Shown piece after piece: positions 47,760 through 59,106 of a stretch of 64,000 nucleotides of DNA. The notes under the pieces were generated by a model. It was not told where the DNA came from and did not search any database. It saw only the letters and a program-made list of their open reading frames with translations. A program made the position numbers and the translations under genes. The first letter of the stretch is position 1; each line of letters begins with the position of its first letter. The DNA comes from Bretschneidera sinensis (lineage: Eukaryota; Streptophyta; Magnoliopsida; Brassicales; Akaniaceae): assembly GCA_023935145.1 (NCBI GenBank), contig CM043698.1, forward strand, positions 74,695,001 through 74,759,000, read 5' to 3'.

Positions 47760-50089
47760 AAATTAAAATGATTTGAGAATTAATGTCTGCGTTAGATGAT
47801 TAAGGCTCATTAAGCAGAGCATGCCTCTAACATATGCTTCATTATCAACAAAAACTTTTCACTTCTCCCTTCCTCGCTGGGAGACAAGAAACAAAATCAT
47901 TGGAGGTAACCTTCCCTTTTCTCCTAGTTTTAATAGTAAGTCGGTTTAAGGTCTCTGGCTATTTTCCTTTGTTACAATCCTAATTAACAGTTGAGATATG
48001 TAGTGGAAAATTTACAGTTTGGTATGATTTTATTTATAGAACTTAGTTCATTTTTAAATTAATTGAAATTAAAATTTATTTGTAAATAAATTTTATACTT
48101 TATTTTAAATGAATTGAAGTTAGAATTCATTGGCAAATGAATTGAAATGAATTTTTATGTTTGTTATATTTTTATTAAACTATAGAATTGAAATAAATTG
48201 TATGTTTGGAATCAATTTTAAAATTTAATTTATTTTTCAAATTTTACTTAAATATCTTTAATATTCTTAATGTTTTTATAATACTTTTTCCTTTCACTGC
48301 AAACAAATAATACAAAAAACAATTTGAATACACAATTAAACCAATTGTAATATTAATTAATAAGAGTAAAAAATAATTTCAATACCAAGTGTTCACTTTA
48401 TTAAAATAAAAAATATATTTGCCCACAAAGCTTCTCAGAATTCTTCTCCGGTCACGGTGTATGAGCAAAAAATAAGAAAACAAAGCTTCAAATACGATGT
48501 GTTGAAAGCATGGAGAATATATCAACAAAGAATAGCTATTGAGAGAACGAGAGAAAAGTAACAAATAGAGAAATGACCATAAAAATAGAAAAATAGAGGA
48601 AGATAATTTTGTCCTTGTAATTTAATATAAGCCCAGATCTAGAGTTCATTTGTTGAAAACTTGCTTAATTCAACTTGAATTCATTTACAAATAAATTTTA
48701 CATTTTTATTAGCAAACCAAATATATGATCAGTTTCACACTTCATTAACAAACCAAACAAAGTAACTTACGAAATTCAATTGAATTCTATAAAAAAAAAA
48801 TAAATTAATTTAAACCAAATAGAGTGTTGGGGATAAATTATAATCAATGTGAATAGAAGTAATGTGTTTTGGCAATTGAGTGAAGAATTCAATTTCCAAA
48901 GAAAAGAAAAACTTAATGAATATTGAAAAATGATATATCTACATTTTAAAATAAAAACACCTTTTATAATTTTGTATAAATTATAATTGCACAATCTAAA
49001 TTAAAAGTATATTAATGAACCCATAAACCCAACTACGATTAGTCTAGATGGATAAAGTTCACATAAAAATCATGTGATGTGAAAGTAGCTTTGTTTGTTT
49101 ACATTCAATTTTTGACAAATGATGATACATTTTTTTTACCAATTTAAACTAATCATGGTTGGAGTTTAGAGGTATATTAGTATACTTTTAATATAGAAGA
49201 GTGCAATTGTAATTTGTACCAAACTATGAGAATGTTTTTGTAATTTTTACTTTAAACTATGACCGGTTTAGAGTAAAAATGAAAAAAATAAATACAGGGA
49301 AAAAAATAAATAGAGTGAAAAACACTTTTTTATTGGTTAAAATAAAATTGATGTTTTCTTCGTATAAATACAATCATTTCAATTTTAAAAAATTTGATAG
49401 TGAAAAGTAAAATAAACAATTTTTTTATTTTCACTTTTCCATCAACTCTGTTGATGAAATATCAAATTTTCAGTTTATCATTTTTCTTTCTTACTCTCTT
49501 CTTTTCTCACTTTTTTTTCCTCACATTTCTCTCTATGATTTACTGCCATTAGTAAAACAATTTTATCTCATCAATTCTCAATTTGTGTTCTATATCCCAT
49601 AATTGATGGAATCAAGATTTAATTGAGGACCAGATTTTCCGTCGAAGATTTTTGTGAGATCATACATTGGTAATGCGAGTCTGACAAGGATTATCCATTG
49701 ACATCAACCGCTCCAAGCAATCAAGCATAATTAGCTAATTGCTCCAAAATAATGGAGGAAAAAGTGAATCATCAAAAGATCACTAAGGAAATCATCTAGT
49801 AATGAAAATTTCTTACCTAGACTGAATTCATAAGAAATACATGGACCAGAGTCATGGGAGATGGATGGACTGAAGACAGCGGACATCGTTTGATGGCATG
49901 AGAAGACTGAGAAATTATTATCATCGAACAATTCCCAGTGCCTCCGGTCTATCATCTCCCGTGGCTTGTAAGAATTTCCCTTGGTAAATGCTATGAAATC
50001 CACTTCTATATAGACGACGCATAAATAAAAAGAAAAATCAGTTGAGAAAGAAAATCATCAACATGCTCAGAAACTTTGAGATATGTTGC
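47760..50089. other. Intergenic stretch downstream of the bHLH gene
   Basis: No gene is recognised. An AT-rich block with inverted similarity between about 48050-48250 and 48650-48830 (words such as AATTCATTTGCAAAT and AATAAATTTTA) looks like a decayed hAT- or MITE-type element. A block at 49260-49540 resembles sequence in the bHLH intron. The frame 49731-50003 (minus) shows no domain and may be 3' untranslated DNA. Confidence 0.35.
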
Positions 50090-51312
50090 TTATTGTGAGT
50101 AATGAGAATTCAAGAACAACCTCTGCCTCTTGCTTCTAATCCGACAGTTTGGCGCCACAGAAGAAGAAGCAATTCTACTTAGAAGTACACTCAGAGACTG
50201 TTTAACTGTGCTTACTGAAACACCATCTTCACAATCCTTATTGCAAAGAACCAAATTGCTTTTCATTCTTCCACCAACACTGGTAATATCAGCTTTAATT
50301 GTGTCAAGTCTTAAGCCTTTGAGGACACGAATGAGCTCTGCGAAAACTTCTGGCTGATCATCGCAGCAAAGGGAAGCCCTGAAGAATATGTTTTCCTTGC
50401 TTTTTCCAGTGTTGGTGGAGCTTGTCACATCTTGAGCAAGATTATCGACGGTTACTTCATCAACTTCTGTTGGGATCATGAAGGCTTTGCTCACTTCTGT
50501 AGCTTTTCGCTTAAGATCCTTCACTTCTTCTATAACACTTCCTAATAGAGCTGCCTTGTCCATCTGCTTCAAGTAAAGGAGAATCAGATCACAATCTTAT
50601 TGATTGCTACAATTGTTGAAAACAGAAGATGTAACTATGATTGGTAGAAAGGAAAATTGAGAGAAAATAAAAGTGAGTGAAAAACACTCTTCTATTGTTT
50701 TTTGTAAGAAAAAAAAGTGAGAGGACTGATATTTTCTTCTCAAATGTACAAATCAGAATCATCTCAAATTGGAAAGATCAGAGAGTAAAAATTGAAATGA
50801 ACTAATTTTTTTTGTCTTTTTCATCTTTTCTCTCACTTTTTTCATAATCTTTATCAAACATATATTGAAAACATCAATTTTCTTATTTTTTTTTTCATCT
50901 TCTCCTTTTCTTTCTCTTTCCATCTGCCTTCGTCCAAGTTTTCTTTCCTACCAATTAGAGCCATAAAGGAAAATCAGCTAACCAAGAAAATCTGAGCCTA
51001 AAGAGAAATAGTTACCTTATCAGACTTGGGGATTAGTTTCCTAAGAGTAGCAAGCTGTGCATTAATCCTGTCCCGTCGCCGCTTCTCAGCTTGGCTATGG
51101 CTCTTTGATGTTGATGCAGTTCTATCTTCTGCAAAACCTTCAACTGGCACTGACCATGAAGGAAATCCATGAAACTGGATTGAATCAGAGACAGAAGATA
51201 CATGAGGTGGTAGTGGCCCTGGAGCTAGAAATGGAAACTCATTGTTTCCTGCAGTATTGCAATTAGACAAATTTGCACCTTCAGCCCAGTCATAACGATT
51301 AAAATTCTCCAT
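50090..51312 (-). CDS. bHLH transcription factor (bHLH51/bHLH30-like)
   Basis: This is a DNA-binding regulator of the plant bHLH family, clade of Arabidopsis bHLH30, 32, 51, 106 and 107. Exon 1 is 51312-51016 and exon 2 is 50563-50090: 771 bp, 256 aa, with the intron falling exactly between the two helices (after K99). The basic region SKSHSQAEKRRRDRINAQLA carries H72, E76 and R80, the H-E-R triplet that reads E-box/G-box DNA. Helix 2 runs MDKAALLGSVIEEVKDLKRK (residues 100-119). The C-terminal half (about 155-230) resembles the ACT-like dimerisation domain of this clade. The N-terminus is short and Pro/Ser/Phe-rich. ATG 51312 is chosen because the only in-frame upstream extension lacks an ATG. 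Confidence 0.93.
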
Positions 51313-53724
51313 GGCCAAAAAGAAACTAACAGTGAGAACCGGTTGTTCTAAAATTCAACAACAGCTGCCCCTGCTTTTTATCAGGCATCTATGGCTATTG
51401 TATCTGCACTAATAATGTGTGATCTTCATTATCTTGATCGTTATTGGTGTGATATCTAGTACCCTTTTTAATTGGTCAAATGAAAATCGTGTTTGGCCAT
51501 ATCCGGCTGTCACCTCAGTATGAATTTTACTTTACTGAGCCTTTAAGGATCATGAAGCTGAGAGAAAAATGAAGAAAATTTGTATTCTAGCAGTGCATTA
51601 AAACTCCAATGCTCAATAAGATTGGATAAATACAACAATTCTTTGACCATATAATAGTAGTAGATAAAAAGAAAAATCAGCCCTTTTTCATCACAGAAGG
51701 GATGATGCTGGAACTATCATGTGTTGAATTTCTGCTAACTAATGTTTTGTAAGAAAAGGTGGTGTCATCCCCACATGTGAATCAGATACAAATATTGGGT
51801 CATGTTATATCATTGGACATGACTTGTCTCATCCCATTTTAGTGTGAAAACTCAAACACAAACACTTTTGAAGAGGAGAGCGAACCTCATTCATCCCCTT
51901 CGGTGGATTGTCCTACCTAATTTTCTGTTCCCTTATACTTATCTAGCAACTGTTATCTTTTCCTTATTTTTCAGAGGAAAAGGAGTGATTGAACCCACAA
52001 TCAATGGCTCCATTACGCTAGCTAGTGGCTTCTCTATGTCACAATCATTCAACTCTTGATGACAGTACTTTTCTCTAACTCCCCCTAATCTCAATTATGC
52101 TGTTTTCATCTAGTTCTTTGGATTATTGGGTGGGGTTCCTTTCGTTTGGCAACCAAGAAAACTAAAAGAATTGTCCCTGTAGATAGACTATTCTCGGATC
52201 CACCTAGATATCAACTACTACTACATATCAAATTGATCACAAAGAGACCCACTCATATTTGGTGGGTTTCTTTGTCCAGTTTCCATTTGTTTCCGTGTGA
52301 TTTAAGATCTAAGTCCGACTGTCCTGCACAAGCAAACAAGAAAGCTTCAATTACAATCACCAGTTTGCCGCTAAGTAGGGCCACAATAACACTCAAAAAC
52401 ATTTTAACTCACCATAAAGGACTTAAAGATTGATACGACCTCTGATCAACCACTCATGTTGCAAGTTTTCTTTCAGGATTTGAGTGGTGTCAATGACTTT
52501 ATATTTTCTTTCTACCCAATCCCATTTAAAAAAAATGATAAGGTTTTGCCGTCAGGAAGTGTCACAATGAACATGCGCCAAACCTAATTGTCACAATGAA
52601 GAAAAGTCAGAGGAAGAAAAAGGGAGAAAGAGAAAAAGGTAAAAAATGAAAAAATAAAAAGATTGAATGTTTTCTATCATTTGTTTGAAAAATATAATGA
52701 AAAAATGAAATGATAAAAGAAAAAAACAAAAAAAAAAATTTATTTTAACTTTCCATCACAATTTAGAAGGATTGTGATTTGGACATGTGAGAAAAAAATC
52801 AATCATCCTATTTTTTTTCTTCTACTAGACGATAGAAAAGTATTATCTACTCGCTTTTATTTCCTCTCACTTCTCGTTTCTATCGATCATAATTTAAAGG
52901 TTTTGTCAAACAATCTAAAGGCTAAGTAGGCAGCCATTGTACTTTTACATAAACTGTTAAGAGATAAGGCAAAGTATAAGAATAAAAAAGATAGTAATTT
53001 ACATAAAAGACCATGGTAAAAGTATATAATACACATGATAAACAAGCTTAAATCATGGGGGTAAAGTCATAAACGTTCAACAAGGTCCAGCAGACGCACA
53101 TGCTGGCCTCACATCATATAATGATATCATTTCCATTTATGGAACATTTGAACAACTCATGATACATGCAATTTCGCACACAAAACATAGACTTTACAGA
53201 AGAAGGTAATCAAACGAAATGCTCATATGTAATGCTAATACCAAATCAGTATGTTTGAATAAACATGCAACTTAATTTTCCGTTTAGGAATTTTCAAGGA
53301 AATTTCACTGCATAAAAGGATAAAGAAAGCAACAAGCGCAACAGAAGCAAAGCACCTCCCTGGGATCGCTAACATGTAATTAGCAAAGTATAGTTGAGAG
53401 GAGATTCAAAAAATGCAATTCTCCAGCTAAAATAAGCTTTGAGAGTAAATTCAACAAATTAACTAGCTTCTATCGTATTATTTTAACTAGTTGGGGGTGG
53501 GGGATTCAGAAGAAGAGCTACCAAGGAATTACAGGCATAAAAATTGAAAATTGATACATAAACGTCAACCAAGCAATTCTTTGTACATTCACGTGTCTTG
53601 CCTCAAAAACATTCTATGAAAGACGGGCATCTAAGGTACCTCCGATAAATATGCCTTGCTACCTTCAATGGATGTATAGAGAAGGCAGCTCATTTGAAAA
53701 TGCAGAATTATATTGCACTCCACC
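51313..53724. other. Intergenic stretch upstream of the bHLH gene
   Basis: This should contain the bHLH promoter, but I cannot point to a definite TATA box or start site. A block at about 52610-52900 has purine-rich left and pyrimidine-rich right halves, similar in style to blocks at 49260-49540 and 50640-50930. Open frames at 51844-52059 and 52146-52433 have no recognisable domain. The end (53500-53724) is probably 3' untranslated DNA of the next gene. Confidence 0.35.
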
Positions 53725-56064
53725 TTAGTACTCGTTAAAATGTATTGCACCAACTTTCCAGACTACGTAAGTTGTTGCAAACATCACTGTGCTGATAAAA
53801 ACAAATGAAAAGGCGATGATAAATAGATCAGAGCCTCCTGGAAACTGAAAAGTCAAGCCTTGCTTTGGCATCCCTCGCTTACTGTCATCAAACAAGTTTA
53901 TAGGAGCTTCGGGAAGGCGAGATCTCTTCTTCCCCTTATCACTTTCCCTTAGAGCATCCAATACTTTACTGCCCATTCCTGACTTAGATGCCTTCGTTTC
54001 TGTATAACGGCTGAGAACCCTGCCTGCCCTTAATCTCTCTCTCGCTGTTAGTGATGATCTTTTTGTTGTAGACTGCAAGCTAGGAGACAAAGATGCCTCC
54101 GGCTTCAGATCCGAAGAAACCACCGAACCATTAGTAGCCTCAGTGGTCCCTGACTTGTCGTCAACACTAGTTTGTATTTGGCTATTTCGTCCAAGAGAAT
54201 CCGAAGAGGGGGAACTAACAGTAGAAACTCCATTATCAGAAATTGATCTCTCAGCATCTCTAGTACCCATATCACTGGTGTCTGTGGCAAGACGATCACT
54301 ATCTGCAACTGAAAGAGGCAAGATCCATCTTCTTTCCTTTAAACATCTCCTCATATTATACACACGCAAGGGGGATGCCAATGGGGTGGGCTTTGATGCT
54401 GGTGCTTTGGCTGAAGATCTCGACACATGCTGGTATTTGGCTTGCAGCTTTTAATGGAGAAACACTTTTGTAAATAATCAGGAATAGTAGTCATCAACAC
54501 ATGTCTAGACCATATTACATTAAAGAAACCATGAAATATTCTCATAATTTAAACAAAAATGCATTTATATGCAGGTTTCCATTCCAAAGAATCTTGAAAA
54601 CATTCATTCCTCGGACCTTATTCATCCTTATTACTCTTTTTGTCCCATATTGTTTGTCATGTTGCACTATTCATCCAATAAAATGATTAATTTTTTTCGT
54701 CAAATTTATATTAATAAATTATCCCTTTTTTTTCAAATATACTTTTATAGAATATATTAGTTTCTAAAAAGTATTTTTTTTTCATAATTTTAATTCAAGA
54801 AAAATAAAGGTTAAAATTACATCAAAAAAGTCAAAATGAACAAACAATGTAGGATAGAGGGAATAATTCATAGCTAGAAACAGCCTCTTAAACTATTAAA
54901 GATAAATCAACAAGCATGGTGTATTCCCAAATGTTGCATCTTTTCAACTACTTCTAGCAGCGTTCTTATCCTTTTAATAAAAACTAATTTAACATAGAAT
55001 GGCATATATGTGCTTTTTCAAAGGGTAATGAATTTCACTTCTGTGACTACATAGCTTGACCTAAATTCACTTCTATGACTAACATATCAAGCCCCAGAAT
55101 GTATATCAAAATTTTAGCAACAAAAGACATACACCATGAGAAAAAAGGAGTAAATTTCCAACAGATAAATGAATTCACCACGCTAAAGCATAAAATAAAA
55201 AAAGTTTGCTGAGATTTGATGCAAGAATGAAGCAAAAACTTCACAGTAAATTACATGATTTTTAAATAATAATGGTATTTACCACCTCAAAACCAAATAA
55301 TCACATCCCAAAACTAATGAAAAACAAATCTTTGGAGCTAGATTGAAATAGAAAGGGGGAGACAATGTTAAAGAAGGTTAGAGAAATGAAATCGTTCTCT
55401 CATATGCACATTCTCATCAATTCTGCCATTATTGGTCGAAGTTACTAATGCATTGTTTGCAAGTTACTAGTAAAATATCATGAGTTAGTAATACACAATC
55501 TCACAAGTTACAAGCACTAACACACTGTCCAAGGTGGTTAAAAAAAGGGTTGAACTTGGGAGCTGGAATAGCATTACTCATTTTGATAACCTAAAAAAAT
55601 TAGACGAGTCCCAAATATTTGGAGTACCCAACAAGAAAACAAAAGAAAAAAATCATAATAAAAATTATATCTGTATGAACCCTAATTTAAGGTCCCAACA
55701 GTGATTAACCGCCCATAAAGAAAATAAGCTCAGTACAGGGGACACAAATCTCATGTTAACTGGAGTACTTGGAATTAGCAATAGAGTTAGTTTCTTTTTT
55801 TCTAATTTAAAATTGTACGATTTCTGTAGTATTTCAGCTCCTGAAAATCTCATATTCCATGTTAATTAACTCACAAGTTATTAATAAAAAAGGATTGAAC
55901 TCGAAACAAACAGAACAGGAAATGAAGTTACAGTAAATAAATAAATAGTACGGAGCATCCGTTTTTCTTATTGTGATAAAACATAATTCAAACAATAATT
56001 TATCAAAGGATCATAGACCTACCGTTGAATTGAAGCCAACGATTGAATTTAGAGAAATTGCCAT
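53725..56064 (-). CDS. Plant protein of unknown function: transit-peptide-like N-terminus, single C-terminal membrane span
   Basis: Exon 1 is 56064-56023 and exon 2 is 54447-53725: 765 bp, 254 aa, separated by a 1.6-kb GT-AG intron. The N-terminus begins MAISLNSIVGFNSTLQ and is rich in Ser, Arg and Ala with few acidic residues, as in plastid transit peptides. The middle is Ser-rich and likely disordered. A conserved-looking block, TARERLRAGRVLSRYTETKA followed by MGSKVLDALRES and LPEAPINLFDDSKRGMPKQG, precedes one hydrophobic span (about residues 222-243, LFIIAFSFVFISTVMFATTY) and a short tail ending HFNEY. I recall similar uncharacterised plant proteins but no named function. Plastid location is an inference. 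Confidence 0.8.
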
Positions 56065-56069
56065 TTGTA

Positions 56070-57198
56070 TTGTTGTCGATTTTTAAGGCCCAAACATATG
56101 GAAGAGAAAGAGAGAATCCAAGCGCGCGGGTGTTTGTGGCAATGAAGTCTCCAACCGAAAGAGGAAGAGGATGAGATATTTGCTCATGTCCACCGCCATT
56201 TACAGCGCGTGAATGCCACGGAAGAAATGTCCCATTAAAGAAAAAAAAATGACTTCACAACTTATTTATTTACCGTGAAGAAGAGGATGTACCCTTTTTT
56301 CCTCCATTTTCCTCAAAGGTTAACAAGAATTTAAACTGATTTTTAATTTAAAATTTAAATAAATGAATTTTTAAGATACCACTTCAGTGAATATAAGCAT
56401 TGTCAATTTCGCCATTGAAATTGTTTGGGTTAAAAATTATTTTATTGCGATAAAATGATAAAAATATTTTTTAATAATATAACATGAACTAATATTTATA
56501 TTTAGCCTATGCACAAAAGACGTAACACTCTTTATTCCAATGTTTTTTTTTAAAATAAAAATAATAGTCTAAGTTATAATTTTGGCTAAAAATCATTAAC
56601 TAACTTTCACTTTGAAAAGGCAAAATAAAATATAAATTAACTTTTAATTCTCATTCTTAATTATAATAATCAAAATTTAAAAACAATAAAAGTAGCTAGC
56701 AATTATACTGGAAAAAAAATCAATTGTAATTTTTGTGTAGGGACAAATTATTAACCATGTGACAATCGAAAATAACATATTTCGTAGTTACATTTTGGAA
56801 AGATTTTTGCTTATTCATGAAAATGATATATTTTGAACTGTCGGGCAGAAGAAAAAACAAATTATTCAATCTTTCTTTTAATTTGATGTGATTTTTAACT
56901 TTTAATTTTAAAAAATCTCATAAACCAGATCTAAACAAAATAATTTCGACAATTTGATCCGCCCAATGCCATAGGAAGAAAATATTCATTAGCGATCAGC
57001 GAATTGGTTTAGGATACGGAATGAAATTAAAATGGAAGTAAATAGAAGTTTCTTGTTCCATTTTTTTAAAGGATTTTTTTTTTTTAAACTAAATCCCTTT
57101 TTACTTAAAAAAATATACACTGACAAGTCTTCTGAACCACCGGGCCCAAGTATTCTGCACATCTCATTGGCAATTTAGAGTCAGAGAGAAATAATAGC

Positions 57199-57265
<67 letters not shown>

Positions 57266-59106
57266 AAAAAAAGAGGAGTCCTACCGTCACTTGATGGGTT
57301 GGAAATACCAAGAGTCTCGACAGTAAGATTCTAAATCAATGAACGGACAGAATGTTAAATCACCAGTGCAAGAATGATTGACCCTCCTTGTAGTGCAGAA
57401 AGATTCTCCTGCATCAAATCTAGAGATTTAGCCGAATAGATAAAAGAAAAAAGGAGGTAAAAAGAAAGAGAAAAAAGATGTAAAAGGAAGGTTTACATAT
57501 AAACACCTCAGGTTCAAAATTTACCTGGGACTTCTCACTTATTGTTTGAAACTGAATCCAGGAATGAAATGAAACCAAATGGGGAGAAAAGGAAAGAGTT
57601 CAAAAACCATCTCATATGAAAGTTCCGGAGAATTTCCTTCTAAGTTTGTAGCTTTGGAACATATATCTTTAATGTACTAAATCGCGGTTTCTCTTTTTAT
57701 TTTCTTTTTTTAACAGATAATGGACACGAAATAGATGGCCTCAGTATATAAACTTACAGCAAGGGATAGTCTATGCAGCCAACCCATATACCATTTGACA
57801 GACCATGTCCAGAAAAAATTTACATTCAAATACCATAATTAATAAAATGTTGCACAGTGAAACATAAAAAACTTAACAATAGCACTGAAGCATACCTTTG
57901 CCTTCCTACATCCCGATCATTTTTTTGGAGTGATGGGCTGCCTTTGCAGTTTCAACACCTTCATCAGTCACCAGCAATTGGTTATGAATTGTTTGTTAGA
58001 ATGAAAAGACCCCAAAAGCAAAGTAATTTTAACAGATACAGGTCAAAACAACTGCTGAATTTTAATTTAAACTATTTGTGAAGCACAATTTATTCTTTCA
58101 GCCAGACAGCCACTGTAGTAAGTGTAAGATCAAATCCATTAACAGCCTAGAAGTTCTTTAGAAACAATAATTTCCTTTTTACGTTCCCCATAAATCAAAA
58201 TAGCAGAAAAGGCCCAAAAAAGTTCAAAACTTCCTTTGTTTTCTGTACCTTTCCCAGAAAGCAAACAGATTCAGATTTACAAAGTTGTTCAAAGTTCTTC
58301 ACATCAAACATCACTTGAATAAACTCTTCTAACACCTAAACCACAATCTGTTGAACATCTAAGCCACTAACTAATTTTCTTTTACAGATACTAGAAGGCA
58401 AAAGTACCATAATATCATCTTCGCGGTACAAAAAATTTCACAGAACAGAGCCTAACAAAAAGAAAAAGGACCAAGTCAACGTTGATTCAAGAGGTGGAGC
58501 AACTGACTTAGGTTTGAACCTCTCAAGTGGTCCAGCTTTCCTATATTTTTCCAACATATTAATGTTAACACCCTTAGATCATAAAAATGAACCACAAAAC
58601 AATCATATCTAAAGCTTATAAAATAAATATATGTGCAATTACATACACAGACACAGAAATAAATTAACTACAATACCAACAAAAACAATCAGGAAATAAC
58701 CAATTAGGAAGATGCTTACCTCTTGATTCTGCATTCGTATTTCCACTCTGTTTCCATCAATTGAGCCCCCATATATTTTTCTTCGGGTAGAAAAAGTAGA
58801 GAAAGGGAGAGGAATGATCGAGAGTCACTTAAATAGGAAAGACTAACCAATTTTATTGCCCAGTCATATCATATAAATTTTTTTCACCACAATCAATTTC
58901 AAAAAATAACCCCCTTTCACAGAAAAAGATAACAAAAAGAAAGAGCTGTTTCAATTTGTTATAAAATCAAAATTCCTTGACAATGCTTCATCTACATTTT
59001 CCCATATCTGGAAAGGGAAAAACAAGAAAATAAAAATAGAAATGAAACTATAGCTCCTCTACTCTTTAAGTTAAAGTTAGAAAATTTGTTATATGTGGCC
59101 TGTCCA
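56070..59106. other. Intergenic stretch between the membrane protein gene and ALG11
   Basis: The left part (56070-56250) is the promoter-proximal zone of the membrane-protein gene. A (TA)n run lies at 57202-57260. Sequence from about 57300 to 59100 is moderately AT-rich with no domain-bearing frame; the part nearest 59107 is ALG11 3' untranslated DNA, with a minus-strand AATAAA at 58852-58857. The frames 57105-57311 (minus) and 57857-58081 (plus) are not supported. Confidence 0.4.
57202..57260. repeat. (TA)n microsatellite
   Basis: An uninterrupted run of about 29 TA units. Confidence 0.95.

Noticed and set aside
49731..50003. 90-residue minus-strand frame just downstream of the bHLH gene as a third exon
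   Set aside because: The bHLH exon 2 ends in a good stop at the usual family length, and no donor before the stop gives a sensible extension.
51844..52433. Two plus-strand frames upstream of the bHLH gene
   Set aside because: No domain, and no support for transcription in that direction.
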